Assembly (NCBI RefSeq): GCF_002198665.1
Contig: NZ_MWLM01000002.1
Span: forward strand, 1-50,008
Origin: Novosphingobium sp. B 225
GTDB lineage: Bacteria > Pseudomonadota > Alphaproteobacteria > Sphingomonadales > Sphingomonadaceae
DNA: 50,008 nucleotides
Direction: 5' to 3'
Made by a program: the position numbers and the translations under genes. Positions 25,465 to 34,689 of the stretch are shown in pieces. The number at the start of each line of letters is the position of its first letter. Position 1 is the first letter of the stretch. The notes below the pieces were generated by a model that was given only the letters and a program-made list of their open reading frames with translations, was not told the DNA's origin and did not search any database.

Positions 25465-26523
25465 ATGGCGCAAACTAGGCTGGATCGACGCGAATTTGGT
25501 TTGGGGGTTATCGCTAGCGGTGTTGCGCTTGGTCTGAGTGGCACGTCCCGGGCCGGACCAACCGGGACTGCAGCGAAGCCAGATCGCTTCGCGCTGGTTG
25601 ATCACGAACTGGTCGAAGCTGCGCGAGCGCTGCCAGACTTTACCGTCGATGCCAAATCGCTTCCGATCATGCGCGGGCTGCCTGCCAGGCCGATTGCACC
25701 GGCTCCTGCTCCGCAGCCCCTGTTCCGCACCATTCCCGGCCCAAAGGGCGCGCCCGATGTCCGGATCATGGTCATCGATGGCACTGGCGGAAAGCCGGAT
25801 AGTCCCGCCTATCTGCACATGCACGGTGGCGGCTTTGTTGGTGGGCGGGTGGATCAGTATCCGGCAGCCTATCAGGCGCTGGCACAAGCGAGCCAATGCC
25901 TGATTGTCTCAGTCGACTATCGACTAGCTCCGGAAACGCGTTTCCCCGGTGCACTGGAAGACAACTACGCGGCGCTACGCTGGCTGCACGGCAATGCCGC
26001 AGCTCTTGGCATCGATCCGAAGCGCATTGCAATCGGCGGTGAGAGTGCCGGGGGCGGTCATGCGGCTATGCTGGCAATTGCCGTGCGCGATCGGGGAGAG
26101 TTCCCGATAGCCTTTCAGCTGCTGGTCTATCCGATGCTCGACGACCGCACCGGATCGACTGTCGCGCCGCCTGCACACGTTGGGCAATTCGTGTGGAACG
26201 CCGGGTCCAATCGGTTTGGCTGGGCGGCGCTGCTGGGCCAGGCTCCCGGGTTGACGACGGTTCCCCCCGGTTCGGTCCCTGCCCGGGTCGTCGATCTGGC
26301 CGGCCTGCCTCCTGCGTTCATTGCGGTGGGCGGGCTGGACCTGTTTGCCGCTGAGGATATTGAATATGCCGCCCGTCTCAATTCCGCTGCAGTTCCGGTC
26401 GAATTGCTGGTTGTGCCGGGAGCCTATCATGCCTTCGACGGACTGGTGCCGAATGCGCGGGTCTCGCGCCAGTTTCGCGCTGCAATCGTCGATGCGCTGA
26501 GGCGCGGCATGGGCATCCAATGA
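25465..26523 (+). CDS. Alpha/beta hydrolase of the hormone-sensitive-lipase (esterase) family
   Basis: 352 residues from an ATG preceded by AAAGGGAA. An N-terminal segment with RREFGLG and a hydrophobic stretch resembles a Tat signal. The oxyanion motif HMHGGGFVGG, the nucleophile elbow GGESAGGGHA, the acid-region GGLDLFAAED and the catalytic-His region VPGAYHAFDG are all present, giving a complete triad. HSL-type enzymes hydrolyse short-chain or aryl esters. The end overlaps the next gene by four bases. Confidence 0.9.
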   Translation: MAQTRLDRREFGLGVIASGVALGLSGTSRAGPTGTAAKPDRFALVDHELVEAARALPDFTVDAKSLPIMRGLPARPIAPAPAPQPLFRTIPGPKGAPDVRIMVIDGTGGKPDSPAYLHMHGGGFVGGRVDQYPAAYQALAQASQCLIVSVDYRLAPETRFPGALEDNYAALRWLHGNAAALGIDPKRIAIGGESAGGGHAAMLAIAVRDRGEFPIAFQLLVYPMLDDRTGSTVAPPAHVGQFVWNAGSNRFGWAALLGQAPGLTTVPPGSVPARVVDLAGLPPAFIAVGGLDLFAAEDIEYAARLNSAAVPVELLVVPGAYHAFDGLVPNARVSRQFRAAIVDALRRGMGIQ

Positions 26524-27225
26524 CCGAAATGACTCACTGCCTCACTCGCAGAACAGCGTTAGGGACAATTGCCATGACTCTGGCGGTGCCAAGTCAAGTC
26601 GCCGCAACCAGCTCTGCTTGGCGGCTCGCAGCGTCAAGTCGGTTGATTTCGTACCGGAGCGATGCCGAGAGCGATCCTATCACGGTCGAAGTGCTGCTGC
26701 GGGGCAAAGGACCGCTGGTTGTGCTGCTACCTTCGCTGGGCAGGGGGGCAAGCGATTTCGACGACCTCTCGACCCGGATTGCGGCCGCCGGGTTCCAGAC
26801 AGCAGCCATCAATCCGCGAGGGATCGGCGCAAGCAAGGGACCCGCGGCTCGGACGCTGGCTGACTATGCCCGGGACACCTTCGAAGTGATCAAGGCCGTG
26901 GAAGGGAAGCACCCCATCCAACCCTTGGTGCTGATTGGGCACGCCTTCGGCAACCGGCTGGCGCGGGCCTTTGCCTCCCAATACCCCGAGTCAGTCTCGA
27001 GCCTGATCCTGCTCGCATCGGGAGGTCAGGTCGCGATTCCTCCCACCGTAGCGAAGGCGCTCTTTGATGTGTTTGATACATCGCAATCGCCCGAGCCGCA
27101 CATTACCGCAGTGCGCACAGCCTTCTTCGCGCCCGGCCTTGCCGGAACAGCCAGAGAAGCTTGCGCAGCTTGTTGTCGGTAGGCTTGGAAAACCGAAAGC
27201 AAGAACGGGATATCCGCGCCAATAG
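26520..27225 (+). pseudogene. Alpha/beta hydrolase pseudogene: internal deletion and frameshift
   Basis: The 220-residue frame starts normally with a signal-like N-terminus, an INPRGIGASKG turn and a nucleophile region LVLIGHAFGNRLAR, in which the usual Ser is Ala (GHAFG). It then reaches AFFAPG at about residue 205. The frame stops at 27182 with an out-of-character tail. Shifting frame at this point gives ALPEQPEKLAQLVVGRLG and a stop at 27223-27225, the typical C-terminal end of these hydrolases. The ~60-70 residues that normally lie between, including the acid and the catalytic His, are absent. So an internal deletion has both removed catalytic residues and shifted the frame. Last member of the receptor-hydrolase operon. 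Confidence 0.7.
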
Positions 27226-27318
27226 GCATTCGTCATGACTGCCATAAACCGGAACAATTTTCTGCGAAGCAGTGGCTGAGTTACGGGCTGGCTTCGATCA
27301 GCGCTGGAGGGGATTGTT

Positions 27319-28083
27319 ATGTCGGATCTGGATGGGAAAGTGATCCTGATTACAGGAGGTGCAGGCGGTATCGGTACGGCATCCTGCCAAGTCCTTGCTG
27401 GCGCAGGCGCAAAATTGGTGATCAGCGATATTGCCGTGGAGGCCGGACAGGCAATTGCCGATGCGATTTGCTCCAAGGGTGGTGAAGCGATTTTCATGCG
27501 GGCCGACTTGTCGTCGGAAGAAGCGATAGAGGCGTTGGTCGATCGGACTGTCAGTCACTTTGGCCGGATCGACGGCGCTTTTAACAATGCCGGGCTCGAA
27601 CAGCACAATACGTCAATTGATCAACTTTCGCTCGCGCAGTGGAACGCGGTGATGCAGATCGATCTCACGGCGGTGTTTCTGTGCATCAAGCACCAGGCGC
27701 GCGCCATGCTTGCCAACGGCGGCGGAGCAATAGTCAACACGGCGTCAGGATTGGGACAAATCGCAATTCCCAATGCCGGGGAATATGTCGCCGCCAAACA
27801 TGGCGTGATCGGGGTCACCCGCGCTGCGGCGGCCGACTTCGGGGCAAAGGGCATCCGGGTAAATGCAATCCTTCCGGGCATCGTGCGCACGCCGATGATC
27901 GAACGGCTAAGTCAGGATCCCGCCTTCAGTGGCCACATCGATGGGCTCAGGAAAAGGCACATGATGCAACGCTTTGCCGAGCCGACCGAAATAGGAGAGG
28001 CGGCAAGATGGCTTCTCTCGGACCGTGCATCCTTTGTGAACGGCATTGCTCTGGCCGTTGATGGCGGTGCACTGGCCAACTGA
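27319..28083 (+). CDS. Short-chain dehydrogenase/reductase
   Basis: 254 residues, classical SDR. The cofactor loop TGGAGGIG, an acidic residue after beta-2 (ISDIAV, favouring NAD), NNAG, the catalytic Ser (NTASG) and YVAAK (Tyr and Lys) are all present. It should oxidise an alcohol or reduce a ketone in the cytosol. The start ATG at 27319 has GGAGGGG upstream. It stands 93 bases after the hydrolase pseudogene and probably forms a short unit with the NTF2-like gene that follows. Confidence 0.9.
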   Translation: MSDLDGKVILITGGAGGIGTASCQVLAGAGAKLVISDIAVEAGQAIADAICSKGGEAIFMRADLSSEEAIEALVDRTVSHFGRIDGAFNNAGLEQHNTSIDQLSLAQWNAVMQIDLTAVFLCIKHQARAMLANGGGAIVNTASGLGQIAIPNAGEYVAAKHGVIGVTRAAAADFGAKGIRVNAILPGIVRTPMIERLSQDPAFSGHIDGLRKRHMMQRFAEPTEIGEAARWLLSDRASFVNGIALAVDGGALAN

Positions 28084-28136
28084 AGCCGACGGTCGCGGAG
28101 TCAAGTTTCTCGTTCAGGATTCGGAGAGTATTTCAG

Positions 28137-28484
28137 ATGCAATGGTGGTCCGACTATTTCGAAGATGTCGATACAATGGATGCGGACAGGTTCGGCATGT
28201 GGTTCGCTGAAGATATCACTCTGCACTTCAACAACCATCCGCCGATCCTCGGACGCGAAGCCGTGCTGGGTTTTCTCAAGTCGTTCACATTGAACTTCAA
28301 GAAGCTGCGTCATCGGCACGGTGATCTAATCGGCGACACCGATCGTGCAGCTGGCGAAGCAATCATCACGTTTACGCGCAATGACGACCAGGAGTTCGAA
28401 GTTCGCGGTGTGACAATGGTTACGCGCAAAGAAGGCCTGTTTAGTCGCATGGCGATCTACGCTGATTTTTCAGATCTATATTGA
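28137..28484 (+). CDS. NTF2/SnoaL-like protein
   Basis: 115 residues with the pattern of the SnoaL-like fold: an N-terminal helix (WWSDYFEDVDTMDADRFGMWFAEDI), then HFNNHPPILGREAVLGFL and a final beta-sheet. Family members are isomerases, cyclases, dehydratases or ligand-binding proteins, often encoded with ring-degrading enzymes. No catalytic assignment is possible from sequence alone. 53 bases downstream of the SDR, same strand. Confidence 0.78.
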   Translation: MQWWSDYFEDVDTMDADRFGMWFAEDITLHFNNHPPILGREAVLGFLKSFTLNFKKLRHRHGDLIGDTDRAAGEAIITFTRNDDQEFEVRGVTMVTRKEGLFSRMAIYADFSDLY

Positions 28485-28651
28485 GAGAAGAATACTCTAA
28501 AAATCATGAGTTTGTTGATGATTTGAAGTGACGCGAAGATGTGCCGTAAGACTCGACTCGGCAAGACCGCTGGGCTAGCCTTGACCAGCTTGAACGACGC
28601 GTAGTCTGCCGGCTTCGCAGCCATAAAGATCGGCAGGCGGTTTGGGAAAAG

Positions 28652-29593
28652 ATGCACTTCGAAGGGCTCGATCTTAATCTCCTCGTCGCGCTGGATGCGC
28701 TGCTGAGCGAGCAAAGCGTCACTCGCGCAGCTTCGCGCCTTTGCGTCACGCAACCCGCAGTCAGCGTTGCGCTGCAAAAGCTGCGAGTGCAATTTTCGGA
28801 CCCTTTGCTGGAACGTGTTGGCAGACGGATGGAGCTGACGCCTTTTGCCAGGGAATTGGTGATTCCGGTCAAGGAGCTTCTGCATCAGATCCGCACTGTG
28901 GTGGAAAGCCGCTCCGGCTTTGACCCGCAATGCGATAGCCGCAATTTCCGGTTGCTGATGTCAAGCTCGATCGCCGAGATTTTTGGAGTTCCGGCACTGC
29001 GGGAACTGCGCGGGGCCGCGCCAAACGTTCATTGCCAGGTCGATGTGTTCGTGGCGCCGGATATGCTTCGCCGATTGCAGGACGGTGAGATCGATCTGTG
29101 CATCCAGGTCTTCCAACCAGGCGTCTGGGAGCAAGTCTCGGATATTGAATCCATTTCACACGAAGCCTTGTTCTCCGATCACTATGTACTGGTGGGCGAT
29201 GCATCTAACCGGCTTCTCGCCAATGGATTAGATTTTGACGCCTTTTGCCGGATTGATCACATCGAAACCCGGTTCGGGGGCAATTTGATGAGCTTGCCCG
29301 AGCGCGGCCTTGCTGGCATTGCAAAGCGTCCGAAGACGCCTTTAATCGTTCCCACCTATAACCTGGCCATTGCTGCTGTGCTGGGTAGTCAGATGACCGC
29401 GATTGTACCAAGCCGGGTTGCCGGGGCACCTTGGCTTCAAGACAAGCTCTCCATTGTCGAGCCGCCCTTCGAGATTGGCCCGCTTGAGCAGCACATGATC
29501 TGGCACAAACGCAATGACAATGACCCAGGCCATTCCTGGTTCCGTGGTTTTCTGGGAAATTTTGGAGCTAGAAACATGACGCCGGTTGTCTGA
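28652..29593 (+). CDS. LysR-family regulator of the NodD/aromatic-catabolism type
   Basis: 313 residues. The winged helix-turn-helix is at about residues 8-66 (NLLVALDALLSEQSVTRAASRLCVTQPAVSVAL, then RVQFSDPLLERVGRRMELT). A periplasmic-binding-protein-like effector domain of the NodD subgroup follows. It lies directly before the long catabolic run and in the same direction, so it is the best candidate for its substrate-responsive activator. The 212-base gap after it holds a GCTT-N9-AAGC dyad. The effector is unknown. Confidence 0.9.
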   Translation: MHFEGLDLNLLVALDALLSEQSVTRAASRLCVTQPAVSVALQKLRVQFSDPLLERVGRRMELTPFARELVIPVKELLHQIRTVVESRSGFDPQCDSRNFRLLMSSSIAEIFGVPALRELRGAAPNVHCQVDVFVAPDMLRRLQDGEIDLCIQVFQPGVWEQVSDIESISHEALFSDHYVLVGDASNRLLANGLDFDAFCRIDHIETRFGGNLMSLPERGLAGIAKRPKTPLIVPTYNLAIAAVLGSQMTAIVPSRVAGAPWLQDKLSIVEPPFEIGPLEQHMIWHKRNDNDPGHSWFRGFLGNFGARNMTPVV

Positions 29594-29613
29594 TCCGGTG
29601 CGGCGCTAAGATT

Positions 29614-29630
29614 GCTTCAGCGCGATAAGC
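29614..29630. promoter_or_regulatory. GCTT-N9-AAGC dyad, possible LysR-type site before the catabolic operon
   Basis: GCTT at 29614-29617 and AAGC at 29627-29630 form an inverted repeat containing a T-N11-A core, the form of LysR-family operators. It is 175 bases before the GlcG-like start, in the only sizeable gap at the head of the catabolic run. Short and common enough to arise by chance. Confidence 0.25.
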
Positions 29631-29805
29631 TTCAACAATAGCACACATAAAAACAAACCATTTCTCACCCTTCAGCGCGCTGCCTAGCGTTTTGGAACCG
29701 ATGGGCTGGCAAATTCAGCTGAGGGGCTGGCACTTGCTCCAATCGGCAAATCATCAGGCGGCGCGGATGTTTGCCCATCCGTGCACAGGGATCGAGGACA
29801 CCACA

Positions 29806-30240
29806 ATGAGCTCCGCAACCGATATTACCGTTACCGCTGCGAACCTCTCGCTTGCTGCAGCTCAGAAGGCGATTGCGGCCGGTGTCAGCGCGGCGGCCGA
29901 GTTGGGGATACCAATGAGCCTGGTCGCGGTTGACCGGGCCGGACAGATTGTCGCCTCGGCCCGTATGGACGGGGCCAGTGTCATGACCTCGGACATCGCT
30001 TTCAAGAAGGCATGGACAGCTGCCATGGCGGGCGCACCCACTGCCTATGTGATGAACTTCGTCACGAGCGATCAGGGTTCGACCATGTCGATGCCGCAGG
30101 TCAGCAATTTCACCGTCATTGCGGGTGGATTGCCGGTTTCGGTGGGCGGAGGCTGCGTCGGCGGTATTGGTGTCAGCGGGGCCAGTGCCGACCTGGATCT
30201 CAAGGTTGCCGAGGCCGCACTTGCCGGTCTGGCGGACTAA
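29806..30240 (+). CDS. GlcG/HbpS-family protein
   Basis: 144 residues. The frame opens at 29692, but the ATG at 29806 is preferred: CGAGGA lies just upstream and the family begins there with ITVTAANLSLAAAQKAIAAG. Family signatures include PMSLVAVDRAGQIVASARMDGA and the C-terminal GGLPV, then VGGIGVSGASADLD. HbpS-like proteins bind heme or cobalamin-like ligands in some cases. In catabolic clusters the role is mostly unknown. First gene of a tightly packed operon; CocE-type hydrolase starts six bases later. Confidence 0.88.
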   Translation: MSSATDITVTAANLSLAAAQKAIAAGVSAAAELGIPMSLVAVDRAGQIVASARMDGASVMTSDIAFKKAWTAAMAGAPTAYVMNFVTSDQGSTMSMPQVSNFTVIAGGLPVSVGGGCVGGIGVSGASADLDLKVAEAALAGLAD

Positions 30241-30245
30241 GTCAC

Positions 30246-32009
30246 GTGTTCGCACAGAACTGGGAGGTTTCCCGGCGTGAGCATGGGGTGATTGCACAGC
30301 TTGATGTGCTTATCACCATGTCGGACGGGGTGCGGGTAGCGGCCCAGATATTTCGACCGACGACGCCCGGGCGGTTTCCGGCAATCCTCGGTGTGCATGC
30401 CTATGATGCCGAAATGCAGTATGCGCCTTCGCGCCCACAGGCGGTTCAGGGCAAGAACGCTCAGGCCGAGGCGGGCGATCCCCAGTTCTTTGTCCGGCGC
30501 GGTTATGTCCATATCATGGTCAATGCGCGCGGCACGGGCCGTTCGGAAGGCGAATACGGCCATTATAGTCCACGCGAAGTCGAGGACGTGGTCGAGGTCA
30601 TTGCCTGGATCGCCGAGCAGGACTGGTGCGATGGCAACGTTGGCATGTTCGGGGTTTCCTATTTTGCAGTCTGCGCAAAACAGGTCGCTGCACAGAACCC
30701 GCCGGCACTGAAGGCGGTCTTCGCGCCATATGGCTACACCGATTTCTACCGCGACAAGTTCTACCATGGCGGCATTCTTGCCCACAGCTTCCTGACGAAC
30801 TGGTCCAGGCATCTGGCCGGAGTGAGGGTCAAAGGCTGGTCGTGGGACGCCCTTGGCAAGGACGAATACGAACGGCGCCTTGCAATGCTGCGAGCCGATC
30901 GTGAAATACTGGCCGTGCCTGAACTGGCAGGTGCGATCGCCGCTCCCGACAAGGGGGCCAATCCCCTGATCGTCGACGTGCTGATGAACCCACAGGACGG
31001 ACCCTATTGGCAGCAGCGCAACCCGATCCTGGAAGACATAAAGGTCCCGATCCTGATCGGTTCGTCATGGGACATGTACTTCCTACACCTGCCCGGGGAA
31101 TTCCGCGCCTGGGAACGGATCACAGCGCCCAAGAAGATGATCGTCGGTCCACCGATCTATCTTGATCGACCGATCTATCAGTACGCATTTGAATCGCTGC
31201 GATGGTTCGATCACTGGCTGAAGGGCAACGATACAGGATTGATGGATGAGCCTGATGTTCGCCTGTTTGTTACGGGCGGCGAAGGCTCGTGGAAGTCGGG
31301 CGAAAGTTGGCCTCTGCCTGAAACGGTGTGGCACCCTTTCTACCTTCATGGCCGGGGGCTGCTTAGCGAACACGAGCATTGGCCTCACGAAGGGGGCAGC
31401 AGCTATGAGGACAACAGCTACAATGCGCGGGGAGGGGTAGCTTTCGCTTCACCGCCGATGGTGGAGCGCACAGAAGTTATCGGGCCGCTGACCGCCACGA
31501 TCTATGCCTCGACTACCCAGCCTGAACTTCTGTTGTTCGCTTCGCTTTGGGATATCGACCCATCTGGCAACCAACGGCTACTCACACGTGGCTGGCTCAA
31601 GGGCTCGATGCGCAAGGTCAACATGGAAAAGTCGCGGCCCTGGCTGTGGCAGTACGACTTCACGCAACCAGAGCCCGTTGCCACGGATGGGCCGCAACGC
31701 TTCGATATAAATCTGGTTCCGACAGCCAATGTCTTCGAGAAGGGGCACCGGATTGGTTTGCGTATCAGTTCTTCGGATCAGGACCCGGTCGATAGCTTGT
31801 TCGACATGTTGGGGCAGGGGCACCTGCTTCTGCAGAGGTCTTCGTGGGTGACGATCTTCCATGACGCCGACCACCCTTCGGTGCTTCATGTACCGGTTAC
31901 CTCAGGCAATGTGATCGGTACCTTCATGTCTGGCGGCGGGGGCGCGGCGAGGAAAGTCGAAGGATCCAAGGCAGCGCAAGGCAATAACACTTCGTGGGAC
32001 AACTGGTGA
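30246..32009 (+). CDS. CocE/NonD-type (X-Pro dipeptidyl-peptidase-like) hydrolase
   Basis: 587 residues from a GTG shortly after the previous stop; the ribosome site is weak, so a GTG slightly downstream is possible. The catalytic alpha/beta domain shows MVNARGTGRSEGEY, the nucleophile elbow GMFGVSYFA (Ser in GVSYF) and later FESLRWFDHWLKGND. The C-terminal jelly-roll domain (about the last 220 residues) has the family pattern LTRGWLKGSMR and VFEKGHRIGLRISSSD. Cocaine-esterase-type enzymes hydrolyse aryl or alkyl esters or amides. No signal peptide, so cytosolic. Could cleave the ester made by the Baeyer-Villiger enzyme two genes later (inference). Confidence 0.9.
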   Translation: MFAQNWEVSRREHGVIAQLDVLITMSDGVRVAAQIFRPTTPGRFPAILGVHAYDAEMQYAPSRPQAVQGKNAQAEAGDPQFFVRRGYVHIMVNARGTGRSEGEYGHYSPREVEDVVEVIAWIAEQDWCDGNVGMFGVSYFAVCAKQVAAQNPPALKAVFAPYGYTDFYRDKFYHGGILAHSFLTNWSRHLAGVRVKGWSWDALGKDEYERRLAMLRADREILAVPELAGAIAAPDKGANPLIVDVLMNPQDGPYWQQRNPILEDIKVPILIGSSWDMYFLHLPGEFRAWERITAPKKMIVGPPIYLDRPIYQYAFESLRWFDHWLKGNDTGLMDEPDVRLFVTGGEGSWKSGESWPLPETVWHPFYLHGRGLLSEHEHWPHEGGSSYEDNSYNARGGVAFASPPMVERTEVIGPLTATIYASTTQPELLLFASLWDIDPSGNQRLLTRGWLKGSMRKVNMEKSRPWLWQYDFTQPEPVATDGPQRFDINLVPTANVFEKGHRIGLRISSSDQDPVDSLFDMLGQGHLLLQRSSWVTIFHDADHPSVLHVPVTSGNVIGTFMSGGGGAARKVEGSKAAQGNNTSWDNW

Positions 32010-33160
32010 TGGAACAGGATATTATCAAAAAGGCCGAGAGCCTGCGCGATCTGATCGAGGCTGAAGCGGCAAAGCCCGAGAATTCCGGAACAATGTCGCC
32101 GGTTGTGGTTGAGGCCTTGCGCAAGCACGAGCTGTTCTGGCTGCTTGTTCCTGCGGATTTGGGGGGGCAGGATGTCGAGACTACCGCCTTCATAAGGCTG
32201 ATCGAGGAAGTCGCCAGCTCCGACGCGGCGACGGCATGGACGTTGATGGCCAATTCTGTCGCGACGATGGTTGCGGCGGTCTATTCGAGCGATGCCCATA
32301 TTGAGCGGATGTTCGGCGGTGCAAACAAGCCGATCATGGCATCGACCTATGCGCCAAGCGGACGGGCCACCTTTGCCAACGGCGTTTACCGAGCAGGAGG
32401 CAGGCACAGCTTTGGCAGCGGTATCGCGCATGCCGATTGGGTTTCCGGCGCACACATGGTTATGGATGGCGAGGCTCCGGTGATGCTGGACAACGGCATG
32501 CCCAAGGTCGTCGGTGCGTTCCTGCCCAAGGACCAGATTGAGCTTGCCGGAAACTGGGATGTTGTCGGGCTGCAGGCCACCGGCAGTTTCGACTATGTGG
32601 TCCCAGAGCAGGACATTTCGGCCGATTGGATCTTCAATCAACACTGGACCGAGCCGCAGCGGGAATCACTCGCTGCGCAGCTGGGTACTATGGTTGTCGT
32701 CTGCGCTGGCCATACTGCGGTCATGCTGGGAATGGCACGCCGCGCGCTGCACGAGGCGGCCCGGATCGCCAGTCAGCGCAAGCGTCTGCATTCGCCCGAT
32801 TGCATCGCGACAACGCCGGTGTTCCAGAATGAGTTCATGAAGCACGAGGCGCTTTTCCAGGCGGCTAGGGCGCTGACTCTAGATACGTTCAGCCATGCCG
32901 ACCGCTTGGCAGGCCAAGGCCAGGCCATGACCGATCTCGACCTTCAGCGCGTTCGTCAGGTTACGACCTGGACGCATGGAGTGTGCAAGGACGTTGTCGG
33001 CTTCGCCTATGGCTCGGTCTCGTCGTCGCTGCGCAATCCCAGCGTTCTGGGCAAGTACCTCGTCGATTCCTCGGTCGGCGCTCAACACATCATCGCCAAT
33101 GCCATGTCCCTGATCGATGCGGCTCCGCCGATCATCGAGAATTGGGCGGGAAATCGGTGA
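32009..33160 (+). CDS. Acyl-CoA-dehydrogenase-fold flavoprotein, HsaA/hydroxylase-like
   Basis: 383 residues, start overlapping the previous stop by one base. The fold is that of acyl-CoA dehydrogenases: helical N-terminus, the SSDAATAWTLMANS region, a middle beta domain (RHSFGSGIAHADWVSGAHMV), GLQATGSFDYVVPE, and a helical C-terminal half. The pattern TFANGVYRAGGRHSFGSGIAHADW resembles flavin-dependent oxygenases of the HsaA/HpaB-like group more than CoA-ester dehydrogenases. Such enzymes hydroxylate phenols using reduced flavin from a separate reductase. The alternative, a true acyl-CoA dehydrogenase, cannot be excluded. Confidence 0.82.
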   Translation: MEQDIIKKAESLRDLIEAEAAKPENSGTMSPVVVEALRKHELFWLLVPADLGGQDVETTAFIRLIEEVASSDAATAWTLMANSVATMVAAVYSSDAHIERMFGGANKPIMASTYAPSGRATFANGVYRAGGRHSFGSGIAHADWVSGAHMVMDGEAPVMLDNGMPKVVGAFLPKDQIELAGNWDVVGLQATGSFDYVVPEQDISADWIFNQHWTEPQRESLAAQLGTMVVVCAGHTAVMLGMARRALHEAARIASQRKRLHSPDCIATTPVFQNEFMKHEALFQAARALTLDTFSHADRLAGQGQAMTDLDLQRVRQVTTWTHGVCKDVVGFAYGSVSSSLRNPSVLGKYLVDSSVGAQHIIANAMSLIDAAPPIIENWAGNR

Positions 33161-33186
33161 TCCGAAGCAATGCGGGAACGGCAAAC

Positions 33187-34689
33187 ATGAACAGCAAGCA
33201 GAATTCTTCGGCTACGGAAAGTCCGCTCCGCTTTGTCATCATAGGTGCGGGCATGGGCGGCATCCTGACGGCCATCAAGCTCAAGGAAGCCGGATTCAAC
33301 AATTTCGTGATCGTCGAGAAGGGCGACAGTGTCGGGGGGACCTGGCGCGAAAATTCCTATCCGGGGCTGCACTGCGATTTCCCGTCGCACTTCTACAGCT
33401 ATTCATTCTTCCATAACCCGAACTGGTCCCGCCGTTTTTCGCCGGGCGCCGAGATCCGCGACTATCTGGAAAGCGCTGCGCGCCACTTCGGGGTTCACGA
33501 GGCGATCCAGTTCAACATCAAGGTGACCGAGGGGCGCTGGGACGGTGCCGCCTGGACGCTGGAGCTTGAAGGCGGGCGCTCGCTCCAATGCGATGTGCTG
33601 CTGGCAGCGACCGGCTATCTCCATGTTCCCAATTTTCCAGACATCGACGGCCTCGACGATTTCGAAGGACCCAAGTTCCACACCGCGCAGTGGGATCATT
33701 CAGTCGCTCTGGAAGACAAGCGAATTGGCATTATTGGCACGGGATCGACCTCAACCCAACTGGTCGCCGAGTTGGCCGGTAAGGTCAGGAATCTTACCGT
33801 CTTCCAGCGTACTCCGCAGTGGGTCGTCCAGCAGGACAACCCGGCCTATTCCGAAGCCGAAAAGCGCGCATTCGCAGAAGATCCTTCGTTGCTCGTCAAG
33901 ATGTACGAGGAGCAGAAGGCCGAGATGGTTGCGCTTGCCGACGGTGCGATCCTGGGCGGAAATGCCGATGCCAGGGCCTATCTGGTAGCGAACGTCCACG
34001 AGAACCTGGCGCGGGTGAAGGACCCGGAACTGCGCCGCAAGCTGACCCCGGACTATGAACCTGGCTGCAAGCGCATCGTGATTTCGCCCCGGTTTTATGA
34101 GGCGATCCAGGACCCAGGCTGCGAACTGGTGACCGAACCGATCGACAGGATCGAAGCAGGCGGGGTCAAGACCGTCGATGGCACCCTTCACGAGCTCGAC
34201 GTGCTGGTCATTGCCACTGGCTACGACACCCAGGCCTTTTTCCGCCCGCTAAACCTGATTGGCGAGGACGGGCGGCGCACGGACGAAATCTGGCAGAAGC
34301 GTCCTGTCGCGTTTCGCACAATGACCATCCCCCACATGCCCAATTTCTTTATGGTTGAAGGCCCCTTCAGCCCGATCGGGAATGTCTGTGCGTTCCTGAC
34401 TGCCGAGTTGCAGGTCGCGCATATCATCAAGCTTATCGAGGTCGTGGCCGAGCAGCACGTCGCTATCGCCCCGCGTGAGGACAAGACGGCCGAACTTCTG
34501 GAAACCTATCGGGACGCCGCCCGAACCACGATCTGGGCGACCGGTGGATGTGTCAGTTGGTACCAGGACGACGAAGGGGTTCCTACGCTTTATCCCTTCT
34601 CCAATCAGACCTTCGAAGCGGAGATGACAACTGACCCAGATCTGACCGAATATGTCCTAACGCCGCTATCTGGTCGAGACATGTCTTGA
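33187..34689 (+). CDS. Baeyer-Villiger-type flavin monooxygenase
   Basis: 500 residues. The N-terminal FAD site is GAGMGG and the NADPH site GTGSTST. Between them the Baeyer-Villiger fingerprint FxGxxxHxxxW-D is exact: FEGPKFHTAQWD. An ATGY motif (LAATGYLHVP, later IATGYDTQAFF) is also typical. The enzyme should insert oxygen next to a carbonyl, making an ester or lactone, using NADPH and oxygen. ATG at 33187, 26 bases after the previous gene; four-base overlap with the next. Hydrolases in the same operon would open the product. Substrate unknown (cyclic or aryl ketone likely). Confidence 0.93.
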   Translation: MNSKQNSSATESPLRFVIIGAGMGGILTAIKLKEAGFNNFVIVEKGDSVGGTWRENSYPGLHCDFPSHFYSYSFFHNPNWSRRFSPGAEIRDYLESAARHFGVHEAIQFNIKVTEGRWDGAAWTLELEGGRSLQCDVLLAATGYLHVPNFPDIDGLDDFEGPKFHTAQWDHSVALEDKRIGIIGTGSTSTQLVAELAGKVRNLTVFQRTPQWVVQQDNPAYSEAEKRAFAEDPSLLVKMYEEQKAEMVALADGAILGGNADARAYLVANVHENLARVKDPELRRKLTPDYEPGCKRIVISPRFYEAIQDPGCELVTEPIDRIEAGGVKTVDGTLHELDVLVIATGYDTQAFFRPLNLIGEDGRRTDEIWQKRPVAFRTMTIPHMPNFFMVEGPFSPIGNVCAFLTAELQVAHIIKLIEVVAEQHVAIAPREDKTAELLETYRDAARTTIWATGGCVSWYQDDEGVPTLYPFSNQTFEAEMTTDPDLTEYVLTPLSGRDMS

